This document shows, piece after piece, positions 53,880 through 64,000 of a DNA stretch of 64,000 nt. The DNA is taken from the NCBI RefSeq assembly GCF_002099425.1, contig NW_018344059.1, positions 9,421,501 through 9,485,500 on the forward strand. Direction: 5' to 3'. Within the stretch, counting starts at the first letter, position 1, and each line of letters starts with the position of its first letter. The notes beneath the pieces were generated by a model, which was not told the origin of the DNA, did not search any database, and saw nothing but the letters and a program-made list of their open reading frames with translations. The translations under genes were made by a program, and so were the position numbers. The stretch is from Phascolarctos cinereus (Eukaryota > Chordata > Mammalia > Diprotodontia > Phascolarctidae).

Positions 53880-54224
53880 TAATTTGTAGGCAGAGCAAAC
53901 ACAAATGACTGGGGTGGTCAGGATTCATATAGGAAGTAGTACTTGGGTTGAGCCTTTGAGGAGATAAAGAGGTGAGGAGAAGTATATTCCAAGCATGGAG
54001 CACAGTTGGTGCAAAAGCATGATGATGAAACATGAAATACCAAGTTCAGGGATGAGCTAGCAGTCCAATTTGGTTGGAATTTAGAATGCATGAATAGAAG
54101 CAATATATATCTAGAAAAGTATATAGAAACCAGCTTGTGTACAGCTTTAAATTATAGGCTAAAGGGTTGTTTTTTGTTTGTTTGTTTGTTTTAGGAGCAA
54201 CATGGAGTTTTTGAATATATTTGA
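53880..54224 (-). mobile_element. L2-clade LINE, ORF2 fragment interrupted by L1 (left part)
   Basis: The minus frame 53918-54103 and its neighbours carry decayed L2 ORF2 C-terminal coding. On +, TTGAGCCTTTGAGGAGATAA, CCAAGCATGGAGCACAGTTG and CAGCTTTAAATTATAGGCTA are its antisense landmarks. The element resumes at 60953 after the L1. Confidence 0.78.
54213..54224. repeat. L1 target-site duplication, left copy
   Basis: gaatatatttga, identical to 60941-60952. It fixes the L1 insertion at 54225-60940. Confidence 0.95.
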
Positions 54225-55009
54225 GAGTTCTGCTTCTAGGAGACAAGATAGTGGAGTAAGAAGTAAGTTGCTTTCACTGTCTCTTATTAACCTCAGAAAG
54301 CCCAGAAAATATCGCCCCAGGAAAAATCCTGGAACAGCTAAACCAGAAGAAAGATGGGATGCAGCAGTCTGGTAGCCTAGGAAGCTTGAAGGATTAATGG
54401 GAAAGGCCCCTCTTGCCCTGGGGGTGGGGGAGAGTACAGAACAGGAGTTGTCCCACCCAGCAAGCTAGTGGAAAGCCTTACCTCAGCATACCCAGGGGGA
54501 AATCCTGAACCCCAGGTGGTGGAGCAGGCAAGCACCAACACCAGGACCTCTGAGTGTCTCAAGATGGGCAGGGGAACCAGTGGAAAACAGGTTGGAAAAC
54601 CACTACGTGCTATGGCCTTCTACAGCGGCCAAGTCTCCCAGTGCCTCAGCAAAACTCTGGGAAGTACAATTCCAAGGGGGAAAGCACTAGGTGGAGAAAC
54701 ATCCTACAGCAGTGAAACATTCATCTGAAAGAAGCCAAAGAAAGTGCAAGGAAAGGCCCAGGTGAGCAGGCAACCTCCAGGGGCCAGACTACCTAATCCT
54801 ATCCCTGGACTTCTAGTGTTGCTGATTCCACCCCAACAACAGGTAAGCTGCCAGAACCCTACAGCCTCCAACTGCCAGCATTGGAGGTCCCAGCACACAA
54901 AGCCAGTGATCAGGCCCCAGGCTCCCAATACAAGAAGCTTGGGTCAGTGCCCCCTGCTCCCCAGTGGGGCAGCTTAATCTTTTTAAAAGCCAGGAAATAA
55001 GCAAACACC
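54225..55009 (+). promoter_or_regulatory. L1 5' UTR
   Basis: The sequence between the target-site duplication and the ORF1 start is GC-richer than its surroundings (GGAAATCCTGAACCCCAGGT, CAACCTCCAGGGGCCAGACT). In L1 this region holds the internal promoter. No specific factor site was identified, and its activity cannot be judged. Confidence 0.65.
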
Positions 55010-56278
55010 ATGAGCAAAAAGAAATGTACTATAGATTCTTATTATGGGAATAGTGAAGATCAAGGCAGAAATTCTGAAGAGGACAACATTGTCAAGAAAC
55101 CCACATCTGGAACCTCAAAAGGGAATATGAACTGGTCTGAAGCCCAAAAAGCCTTCTTGGAAGAGCCCAAGAAAAAAAAAATCAAATAAGAGAGGTAGAA
55201 GAAAAATTGGGAAAAGAAATAAGAGTATACAAGAGAGAGTCAATAGCTTGAAAAAGTAAGGAGAAAAATTAACTGAAGAAAATAACTCCTTTAAAAGCAG
55301 AATTGGCCAAACAGAAAAGGAGATGCAAAAACTCACTGGGGAGAACAATTCTTTAAAAAATAAAATGGACCAAATGGAAAAGGAGGTATGAAATCTAACA
55401 GAAGAAAACAGTTTGTTAAAACTTGGAATTGGGCAGGGGCAGCTAGGTGGTGCAGTGGGTAGAGCCCCCACCCTGGATTCAGGAAGACCTGAATTCAAAT
55501 CTGGCCTCAGATATATAACACTAGCTGTGTGACCCTGGGCGAGTCCCTTAATCCCATTTTATAGCAAAAAAAACCTAACCAACCAAATAAACAAATGAAA
55601 AAAAATTAGAATAGGGTAAATGGAAGTTAATGACTCTGTGAGAAAGCAAGAATCAGTCAAACAGAAACAAAAGAATGAAAAAATAGATGAAAACACAAAA
55701 TACCTCATTGTTAAAACCTATGAAATTTATTCTAGGTAAGACCTAGAAAATCTATCCAGGGGAGACAATTTAAAAATTATTGGTCTACCTGAAAATCATG
55801 ATGAGAAAAAGATCCTGGACAGAATCTTTTAGGAAATCATGAAAGAAAGCTGCCCTGAGGTCCTTAGAACCAGAGGGTAAAATAGCCATAGAAAGAATCT
55901 ACCAATTGCCTCCTAAAAGAGATACCAAATTGAAAATTCCAAGGAATATAGTAGCCAAATTCCAAAATTACCAGGTCAAAGAGAAAATACTGCAAGCAGC
56001 CAGAAAGAAACAATTTAAATATCATGGTACCATAGTCAGGATTACACAAGACCTTGCAGCTTCTACCTTAAAAAATCATAGGGCATGGAATATGATATTC
56101 CTCAACAAAGGAGCTTGGATTACAACCAAGCATCAACTACCCAGTGAAAATGAGCATAATATTTCAGGGGAAGAGATGGACATTTGACAAAATAGGGGAC
56201 TTCCAAACCTTCCTGATAAAAAGACCAGAGCTCAACAGAAAATTTGATCTTCAAATACAAGGCTCAAGAGAGACATAA
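55010..56278 (+). pseudogene. L1 ORF1 (RNA-binding chaperone), disrupted
   Basis: The frame opens MSKKKCTIDSYYGNSEDQGR near 55010 and is lost after about 60 codons. Coiled-coil-type sequence follows (KLTEENNSFKSRIGQTEKEM in a later frame), then the SINE. The C-terminal domain is readable at 55906-56130: PPKRDTKLKIPRNIVAKFQN, VKEKILQAARKKQFKYHGT and LAASTLKNHRAWNMIF. The stop is at 56276-56278. In L1 this protein forms trimers that bind the L1 RNA. Breaks: several frameshifts and stops plus the SINE. Confidence 0.88.
55436..55600 (+). mobile_element. WALLSI/WSINE-type SINE inside L1 ORF1
   Basis: GGGGCAGCTAGGTGGTGCAG, AATTCAAATCTGGCCTCAGA, CTAGCTGTGTGACCCTGGGC and TCCCTTAATCCCATTTTATA then an A-rich tail. 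The flanks 55418-55435 and 55602-55618 look like a diverged duplication (AAACTTGGAATTGGG and AAATTAGAATAGGG). Sense orientation, and younger than the L1. Confidence 0.93.
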
Positions 56279-56900
56279 AAAGGTAAACAGAACAGAAAAA
56301 AAGACAACATTTTATTAATAAGGGCAAACTGTTTACATCCCTACAAGGGAAGATAACTCTTGTAACTCTTGAGAACTGTATTGTTATTATACCATTTTAA
56401 AGGGGTATACATAAGGGGGTGAGTGTAAGTTGACTTTGATGTAATGATAAAAAAATCTAATCAAGTGGGTTACATGGATCTAAGTAAGTGGATTAATATG
56501 ATCTAACTAAGGGAATGTACTGGGAGAAAAAGAAAGGAGGAGGCAGGCAAGGGCAAATTACCTTACAGGAAAAGGCACAAAAACCTATTATAATAGAGGG
56601 AAAGCAGGGAGGGAGATGAGCGCTGTTTGAACGTTGCTCTCATTAAACTTGGCTCAAGGAGGAAATAACATAATCAGTTAGGTATGGAAATCTAACTTGC
56701 CCTATAGGCAGTAGGAGGGAAAAGGGGAAAGAAAAGGGAGGGGAGATAGAAGGGAGGGAAGTAGTAAAGGCAAAAGGGAAGAAAGGGGAGGGAGTTAATA
56801 GAAGGGAGGCAGGACTGAGGGAGGCAGTGGTCAAAAGCAAAACTACTGAGGAGGGAAGGGGAGAAAGGAGAAAGAAAAGCATAAACAGGGGAGAAATAGG
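56279..56900 (+). other. L1 inter-ORF region
   Basis: About 620 bases, strongly purine-rich in its second half (AGGGAGGGGAGATAGAAGGG). Human L1 has only about 63 bases here. As far as I recall, a long inter-ORF is normal for marsupial L1, so I do not treat it as a separate insertion. Confidence 0.7.
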
Positions 56901-59900
56901 ATGGAGAGAAAGACACAGATAGTAATCATAACTGTGAATGTGAATGGGATGAACTCTCCCATAAAATGGAAAGATAGCAGAATGGATTAAAAACATAATC
57001 CTACAATATGTTGTTTACAGGAAACACATTTGAAAAGAGGACACACACAGGGTAAAGGTAAAAGGCTAGAGTAGACTATATTATGCTTTAGCTGAAGTAA
57101 AAAAATCAGGGGTAGCAATCCTGATTTCAGACAAAGCAAAAACAAAAATAGATCTTATACAAAAGATAAGAAAGGAAACTACATCCTGCTAAAAGACACC
57201 ATAGACAATGAAGTAATATCATTACTAAACATATATGTACCAAATGCTATAGCATTCTAAATTCTTAGAGGAGAAGTTCAGCGAGTTATGGGAAGAAATA
57301 GACAGGAAAACTATACTAGTGGGGGACCTCAACCTCCCCCTCTCTGAACTAGGTAAGTCTAACCACAAAATAAACAAGAAAGAAGTTAAGGAGGTGAATA
57401 GAATTTTAGAAAAGTTAGGTATGATAGACTTCTTGAGAAAATTGAATGGGGATAGAAAGAAATATACTTTTTTTCTAAGCAGCACATGGCACATACACAA
57501 AAATTGACCATGTATTAGGGCATAAAAACCTCACAATCCAATGCAGAAAAGCAGAAATATTAAATGCATCCTTTTCAGGTCATGATGCAGTAAAAATTAT
57601 ATGTAATAAAGGGCTACAGAAAGATGGACCAAAATTCATTGGAAACTAAATAATCCAATTTTTAAGAATGAATGGGTCAAACAACAAATGATAAAAACAA
57701 TCAATAATTTCATTCAAGAGAATGAAAATAATGAGACAGCATACCAAAAATTATGGGATGCAGTGAAAGCAGTTCTTAGAGGAAGTTTTATGTGTCTAAA
57801 TGCTTACATGAATGAAATAGAGAAAGGGGAGAACAATGAATTGGGCATGAAACAAAAAAAAATAGAAAAAGAACAAATTAAAAATCCTCAATTAAATACC
57901 AAATTAGAAATACTTAAAACCAAAGAAGAGATGAATAAAATTGAAATTAAGAAAACTATTGAACTAATAAATAAAACTAAGAGCATGTTTTATGAAAAAA
58001 CCAATAAAATAGATAAACCTTTGGTTAATTTAATTAAAAAAAGAAAAAAAATTACCAGCATAAAACATGAAAAGAGTAAATCCACCAACAATGAAGAGGA
58101 AATTAAAACAAGAATTAGGAACTATTTTGCCCAACTGTATGCCAATAAATTTGACAACCTTAGTGAAATAGATGAATATTTACAAAAATATGAATTGCCC
58201 AGAATAACAGAAGAGGAAGTAAAACACTTAAATAACCCCATCTCAGAAAAAGAAATTGAAAAAGGCATTGACGAACTCCCTAGGAAAAAATCTCCAGGGC
58301 CAGATGGATTTACAAATGAATTCTGTCAAACATTTGGAGAACAATTAATTCCAATACTGTATAGATTATTTGGGAAAATAGGTGAAGAAGGAGTCTTACC
58401 AAATTCTTTTTATGATACAAATATGGTGCTGATACCTAAACTGGAAAGAGTCAAAACAGAGAAAGAAAATTATGGGCCAATTTTCCTAATTAATATAGAT
58501 GCAAAAGTTTTAAATAAAATATTAGCAAAGAGATTACAGCAACTTATCACAAGAATAATACACTATGACCAGGTAGGATTTATACCAGGAATGCAGGGTT
58601 GGTTCAATATTAGGAAAACTATCAGCATAATTGAGCATATCAACACCCAAACCAACAGAAACCACATGATCATCTTGATAGTTGCAGAAAAAGCTTTTGA
58701 CAAAATCCAACACCCATTCCTATTAAAAACACAGAGATCACAGGAATAAAAGGAGTCTTCCTTAAAATTAAATATATCTACTAAAACCTTCAGCAAGCAT
58801 CATATGTAATGGGGATAAGCTAGAAGTATTTCCAATAAGATCAGGGGTGAAACAAGGATGTCCATTATCACCACTGTTGTTCAATATCACACTGGAAATG
58901 TTAGCTTTAGCAATAAGAGAAGAAAAAGAAATTGAAGGTATTAGAATAGGCAAAGAAGAAACAAAGCTATCACTCTTTGCAGATGACATGATGATATACT
59001 TAGAGAATCCTAGAGAATCAAATAAAAAACTACTTGAAATAATAAACAACTTTAGCAAAGTTGCAGGCTATAAAATAAACCCACATAAATCATCAGCATT
59101 TCTATATATTACCAACAGAGCCCAACAGCAAGAGATAGGAAAGAGAAATTCCATTTAAAGTTCCTGTAGACATTATAAAGTATTTGGAGTCTACCTACTG
59201 AAACAACCCCAGGAACTACCACAATTACAAAACACTTTTCACACAAATAAAATCGGATCTCAAAAAAAATTGGAAAAACATCAGTTGCTCGTGGGTACGC
59301 TGAGCTAATACAATAAAAAATGACAATTCTACCTAAGTTAATTTATTTATTCAGTGCCATATTAATCAAACTACCAAAAATTATTTCATGGAGGTAGAAA
59401 AAATAACAACATTCATTTGGAATAACAAAAGGTTGAGAATATCAAGGGAACAAATGAAAAGAAATGCAGGGGAAGGTGGCCTAGCCATTCCAGATCTTTA
59501 ATTACATTATAAAGCAGCAATCATCAAACCTATTTGGTACTGGCTAAGAAATAGAGTGGTGATCACTGGAATAGGTTAAGTATGCAAGACACAGTAGTCA
59601 ATGACAAATCTAGTATTTGATAAACCCAAAGACCCCAGCTTCTGGGATAAGAACTCACTATTTGACAAAAACTTCTGAGAAAACTGGAAAAGAGCATGGC
59701 AGAAACTAGGTACGGACCAAAATCTCGCATCATATACCAAAATAAAGTCAAAATAGGTTCATGATTTAGATATGAAGGCTAATACTATAAGCAAACTGGG
59801 AGTGCAAGGAATAGTTTACCTATCAGATCTATGGAGAACAGAAGAATTTATGACCAAATAGGAGATAGAGAACATTATGAGATGCAAAATGTATCATTTT

Positions 59901-60584
59901 GATTACATTAAATTGAAAACTTTTTGCACAAAACAAAGCCAATGTAACCAAGATTAGGAGGGAAGTAGAAAAGTGTACAACCAGTGTCTCTGATAAGGGC
60001 CTCATTTCTAAATATATAGAGAATTAAATCACATTTATAAGAATATGAGTCATTTCCCAATTGATAAGTGGTCAAAGGATATGAACAGGTAGTTCTCAGA
60101 TGAAGAAATTAAAGCCATCTATAGTCATATGAAAAAATGCTCTAAACTACTATTGATTAGAAAAATGCAAATCAAAACAACTCTGAGGTACCACATCACA
60201 CCTATCAGATTGGCCAACATGACAAAACAGAATAATGATGAATGTTGGGGAAGATGTGAGAAAATTGAAACACTAATGCATTGTTGGTGGAGTTGTGAAA
60301 TGATCCAACCATTTTGGAGAGCAATTTGGAACTATGCCCAAAGGGCTATAAAAATGTGCATACCCTTTGACCCTGCAATAGCCCTTCTAGGGCTATATCC
60401 CAAAGAGATCAAACAAATGGGAAAGGGACCCACATGTACAAAAATATTTATAGCAGCTATAAGAAATGATGAGCAAGTGGACTTCAGTAAAACCTGGAAA
60501 GACTTGTATGGACTGATGCTGAGTGAAGTGAGCAGAACCAGGAGAATGTTGTACACAGTAGCAGCCATGTTGTGCTATGACTAG
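56901..60584 (+). pseudogene. L1 ORF2 (endonuclease/reverse transcriptase), disrupted
   Basis: It opens MERKTQIVIITVNVNGMNSP at 56901 and shows the APE-type endonuclease (CCLQETHLKRG near 57005; VGDLNLPLSELGKSNHK near 57320). An uninterrupted frame of 353 codons (57688-58749) covers the linker and reverse-transcriptase start, including [27 protein letters not shown] and [14 protein letters not shown]. The palm continues with [13 protein letters not shown] and the catalytic FADDMMIY at about 58976-58999. The C-terminus (60129-60584) has LANMTKQNNDECWG...LMHCWWSCE and ends KDLYGLMLSEVSRTRRML. About 40 codons present in the 12-kb copy (AKNWKL...NKLWYM) are deleted at about 60459. Several other frame breaks occur, mainly at 57030-57690 and 59160-60130. 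Confidence 0.93.
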
Positions 60585-60940
60585 CCTTGATAGACTTAGC
60601 CCTTCTCAGCAATGCAAGGATCTAAGACATCTACAAAAGTCTTATGATGGAAAATGCTATCCACGTCCAGAGAAAGAGCTATGGAGTTTGAATGCAGATC
60701 GAAGGATACTATTTGCTATTTTTATTTTCATTTTGTTTTGTTTCCTCTTTCTGGTGGTTCCTCCTATTGGTTCTAATTCTTCCTTACAACATGACTAATG
60801 TGAAAATATGTGTAATAGGAATGTATATGTATAGCCTATATCAGATTGCACACTGTCTTGGGGAAGAAGGTGGAGAAAATTTAAAACTCAAAAGCTTATG
60901 GAAATGATTATTAATAACTCAAAATAAATTAATAAAAAAA
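60585..60940 (+). other. L1 3' UTR and A-rich end
   Basis: GAAAATGCTATCCACGTCCA, TTGGTTCTAATTCTTCCTTA, CATGACTAATGTGAAAATAT and GCACACTGTCTTGGGGAAGA are L1 3' UTR landmarks shared with the 8- and 11.5-kb copies. The end is AAAATAAATTAATAAAAAAA. Confidence 0.9.
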
Positions 60941-60952
60941 GAATATATTTGA
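60941..60952. repeat. L1 target-site duplication, right copy
   Basis: gaatatatttga, identical to 54213-54224. Confidence 0.95.
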
Positions 60953-61095
60953 TTAGGAGAGGATCATCATCAAGCCTGTGCCTTAAGATGATTAATATGG
61001 TAGCAAAGTAGATAATAGGCTGGAGAGGGGAGAAAATAATTTGAATATAAAATATGAATAGGGAATGCAGAACTAAACCATTCCCAGAATTTTTC
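60953..61095 (-). mobile_element. L2-clade LINE, ORF2 fragment (right part after L1)
   Basis: TTAGGAGAGGATCATCATCA, AGCCTGTGCCTTAAGATGAT and AGGCTGGAGAGGGGAGAAAA continue the antisense L2 from 54212 without a gap. The shared landmark is TGACATGGTCAGACCTGTGC in the consensus. Confidence 0.75.
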
Positions 61096-61386
61096 CTAAA
61101 ACTATAAATTAAGTCAAGCATATGCCAGAGTTAATTTTACTCACAAATGTAAAAGTATCAAATTGAATTCCCTAGATAATAGAGTTTGTACTTTCAAGTC
61201 ATGGTTTAAAACATTCAATCACACTACACATTATGGGTTGCCTTCAGTGGTATTTGTTTTCTTGAAATGATTTTTCACAAAGATTGCTTTTCTACGTGAA
61301 GGACACACATACACTAATTATCCTTTATGATGATAGCTTTGCAGAATTACGAAGTCACAGACACCTATGATTAGAGCCAGACAGGT
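61096..61386. other. Unassigned sequence
   Basis: Nothing recognised. Confidence 0.4.
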
Positions 61387-61387
61387 C

Positions 61388-61590
61388 CTTAGAATAACAG
61401 AACTGTAGGGTATCAAAGTAGAAAGAAACCTCAATACTCATCTAGTCCAAATCCCTTCTTATTAGAGAAACTAAGAAATAAATCTCCAAGAAACTTGAAG
61501 AAATTTGCCCAAAGACATATAGTAAGTAAGAGATACAGCATCACACCTTGAACCTCCACCTTAGAGTCTATGATGCTTTTCTTTATACTG
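61388..61590 (-). mobile_element. MIR-like SINE with L3-type tail
   Basis: GAACTGTAGGGTATCAAAGT, CTCATCTAGTCCAAATCCC and CATATAGTAAGTAAGAGATA, then CACCTTAGAGTCTATGATGC. Antisense, old. Confidence 0.7.
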
Positions 61591-61654
61591 AACTAATATG
61601 TTTTAGAAAGTTGTACTGACTTTCTAAATCCACAAAATTATTGTCATCTTAAAT

Positions 61655-61835
61655 ATCATAGGATTGGCAGGGCCTTAGGATAACATATATAGTTCAATGC
61701 CTTAATTTTATGAATGAAGAAAACAAAGTCCAGAGAAGTAAAGTAATTTTCAAAGGCCTTCATCATAGTTACTATGTGATGCAGATAGGACTCAAACCCA
61801 GGCCTTTTGATTCCTATTTTCCCCAAATTTATAGG
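61655..61835 (-). mobile_element. MIR-like SINE with L3-type tail
   Basis: CATAGGATTGGCAGGGCCTT, GAAAACAAAGTCCAGAGAAG and GACTCAAACCCAGGCCTTTT. Antisense and diverged. Confidence 0.7.
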
Positions 61836-63655
61836 TTACCAGAGAGCCCTTATTTTCAGCCATTGGGAAACAAAGTAGTTATGATGGTACTAGGTGTCCC
61901 TTTGGCTCATTGTGTGAAGGATGTGTGATTATCTGAATAAACCAGCAACTTCTACTGCTCCCTGCTACTGGCTGATTTCCTCATTAAATTTCATGGTTGA
62001 AAAGCTATCTAGGCTACTGATATTTTGGAAATCATTATAACTGTAGAAATTCTGTTTGTAATCGGATCATCCTCACCTCAGAAGAAAATGAGGAAAATAG
62101 TCTCTCTCCTTTGGGTTTCCTTTTATATGTCTTAATCTCAAACTACATACTTACAGGCTTGGACACAAGTGCTAAAGACTGTATTCCCTAATAGCAGGTT
62201 CAAATCAAATGGAAACATATAAGCATTTAAAGGAATACGTTTCCACTTGCAGGACACAATGACTGTAGCCAAGGGGATTAAATTTCTTATTCTGTCCATT
62301 GTTCCTCCCACTATTTGGAGGGGAAATGGGAAGTGAAGTAATTGGAGAGCACTACAGGAAAATAGAATAAACGTGGTGCTGTGGACTAGATTCTAACAGT
62401 CTCACCAACTGTAGTCATTTCAATCTGCTTTCCTCTCTAGTCTGGTTTCATTGGCCCATCTGATTTCATCTCTCCCTGCCTTCATGTATACTACACCACA
62501 ACATAAAGTCTTAATTCTACTTACTATCCTTGCTCTTGGTTTCAGGGACAATACCCAATCCCTTAGTCTTCTGCCAACTTTTCAGCAGAAATATGAGTGC
62601 CAGTGTAGCTCATAGCCTCCTCTTTATTCAGGCACTCCACATTTGGCTTCTCTGTATCTTAGCTTTATGATTTTTGCCCAAAAGGAAGTTCCTCCATGGT
62701 CCAAACCATTGAAATTTTGGAAATTGTATGTTGTAACTTCATGCTACAATTTCTACTCCATCGTCTCCATAGTAATGTCTCTGTGGGAGGAGTTACATTT
62801 AAATGCAAAAGTTCATGCAAATTTGGATTAGTGAAATTTAAAATATACTCATTACAAATCTCTTCCTTTTGAGAATGGATAATCTAGACATATTTAGAGA
62901 AAAAAATCCATAATATATAAATGTCATCCTTTCCAATTTCTTCAAGATTACCATCATTACTGGGGAAGATGTCAGCTTAAACATTCCAGTTTTATTTCAA
63001 ATTCGGTTTCCTGAAATGTGGCATTAACACCTGGATGTACACAGCAGAACATTCCCTGAAGCTAATTGGGTAATACATATCACCCAGTTAAAAAGTCTCC
63101 AAAAAGACTCAAATACATGAAAAAAAGGCAACTGTAGCTTAGGGCAAGAATCAGCCTAAATATTTGTGTCATCTGTCACAGTTTTAAGGGAAGACCCTGT
63201 AATAAACCAATAGTTTGATGTCTCTCTCCACCTCCCAAGTTGCACTTCTCTTGTACCGTTCTCTAGCTCTTCATTTGGAGAATAGATAGCATTTCTTCCT
63301 GTTGAAATCTTAGTAATAAAAAAAAGAAAGAAAAAATGACCGGGATTCTCTCCTCAAGATGAAGTAATTGATATTGTAACTTATAAAAGAGGGTAGGATG
63401 CTGAATTATTTTTTATTCCCGCTTTGAGTAATACAATCTTATGAAAGTCTTTTTCACTTGTTCATTTTCCTTTAAGAAATTTATAGTAAGAATACATACA
63501 TCTAGCCCTGGGCCTTAAGTCTCACTAACTTTTAACAAGCTTTCTTGAGCATCAGTTCTTCCTTTTGGAACTAGTCTGGGGAATTTGCCTTTGGCAGTAG
63601 GGCTTTGAGGATAGAATATCAAAGCAAAAAATCAAGGGAAATCAAAAAGAATCAT
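61836..63655. other. Unassigned sequence
   Basis: About 1.8 kb with no recognised repeat, RNA gene or coding motif. This is the longest fully anonymous stretch on the right side. Confidence 0.4.
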
Positions 63656-63659
63656 TCTC

Positions 63660-64000
63660 ATGTAGTTGCCTCATTTGTACATAGGAAGTGCTTAATATAC
63701 TTTTATAGATTTCAATCTACATTTATTTTCTATCCTGTAACTTTGCTAAAGTTATTACCTCAACTAGATTCTGTGATGATTCCCTATGGTTTTCTAAGTG
63801 AATCATCATGTTATCTGCAAACTGAGTAATTTTGTCTCCTTTTTAGCCACAGTTATGCCTTTAATTTTTTTTCTTTTTTCTTATTGCTATTGTTGTAACA
63901 CTATGTCAAATAACAGCGGGGGAAAAGGAGGCATTCTTTTATTTATTTGGAAAGTTTCCCATTGCAAATAATGCTACCATTTTTTTTCAGGGTTAGGTCT
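63660..64000 (-). mobile_element. L1 LINE, ORF2 palm region, running off the window
   Basis: CCTGTAACTTTGCTAAAGTT, AATCATCATGTTATCTGCAA and TATTGCTATTGTTGTAACAC, then TGTCAAATAACAGCGGGGGA are antisense L1 ORF2. The reverse complement of the second block covers the FADD-box region and that of the last lies upstream of it. Diverged. The 5' part lies beyond 64000. Confidence 0.88.

Larger units (their letters stand above)
54225..60940 (+). mobile_element. Full-length marsupial L1 LINE (6.7 kb), inactive
   Basis: The element is complete from 5' UTR to 3' end: 5' UTR 54225-55009, ORF1 55010-56278, a long purine-rich inter-ORF region, ORF2 56901-60584 and 3' UTR 60585-60940. It ends in AATAAATTAATAAAAAAA. 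A perfect 12-bp target-site duplication flanks it, and the interrupted L2 resumes on the other side. Both reading frames carry several stops and frameshifts, and ORF2 has an internal deletion, so it cannot retrotranspose. A SINE sits in ORF1. It is much less diverged than the other L1 pieces in the window. Confidence 0.96.

Noticed and set aside
55115-55498. 127-codon minus-strand open frame
   Set aside because: It is antisense to the L1 ORF1 coiled-coil region and the SINE; a shadow frame.
56643-56996. 117-codon minus-strand Ser/Pro/Phe-rich open frame
   Set aside because: It is the reverse complement of the purine-rich L1 inter-ORF region; composition alone explains it.

Overview
This window looks like a gene desert from a marsupial nuclear genome, probably an Australian-lineage marsupial. 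The main evidence is the set of interspersed repeats. There are short SINEs whose sense strand starts GGGGCAGCTAGGTGG and ends ...CACTTAACCCCATTGCC (the WALLSI/WSINE type of Australian marsupials). There are many MIR/CORE-SINE relatives ending GCTATTATTATT, one SINE with an RTE-derived tail, a marsupial-type L1, and much old L2, L3/CR1, RTE and R4/Dong-like LINE sequence. The trailer typical of the South American opossum SINE1 was not seen. No host protein-coding gene, rRNA, tRNA, CRISPR array or origin could be supported. All family names come from recalled consensus sequences and protein motifs; no database search was run. Boundaries of old elements are approximate, usually within tens of bases.

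Layout. 0-4 kb: a decayed Ty3/gypsy-type pol fossil carrying two later SINEs. 4.5-6.6 kb: simple repeats and an antisense L2 coding fragment. 8-12.4 kb: three L1 pieces, one split by a young SINE with perfect target-site duplications. 12.4-24.5 kb: mostly anonymous sequence with L2, L3/CR1 and SINE fragments, a probable solo LTR set inside a SINE, a second LTR candidate, and an RTE LINE fragment. 25-33.5 kb: L2 coding and 3' ends, SINEs, L1 3' ends and the RTE-tailed SINE. 33.6-43.2 kb: an old L1/HAL1-like 5' part, an L3/CR1 reverse-transcriptase-to-3'-end copy and more L2. 44.4-50.9 kb: a cluster of R4/Dong-like LINE copies whose restriction-like-endonuclease regions are still readable. That cluster is interrupted by SINEs, a nearly full-length 7SL RNA retropseudogene and an odd mosaic insertion. 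52-64 kb: a full-length 6.7-kb L1 (5' UTR, ORF1, ORF2, 3' UTR, 12-bp target-site duplication) inserted into an older L2, followed by anonymous DNA and the edge of another L1.

The most unusual structure is a 203-bp inverted repeat, with two mismatches by eye, at 49721-49923 and 51057-51259. The left arm interrupts an R4-like LINE, so it looks like a local inverted copy made by template switching, with the right arm as donor. Nothing here suggests genes acting together. The window is a stratigraphy of transposon insertions: oldest L2, L3/CR1, R4 and gypsy; then MIR/CORE SINEs; then L1; then WALLSI-type SINEs and the inverted copy.
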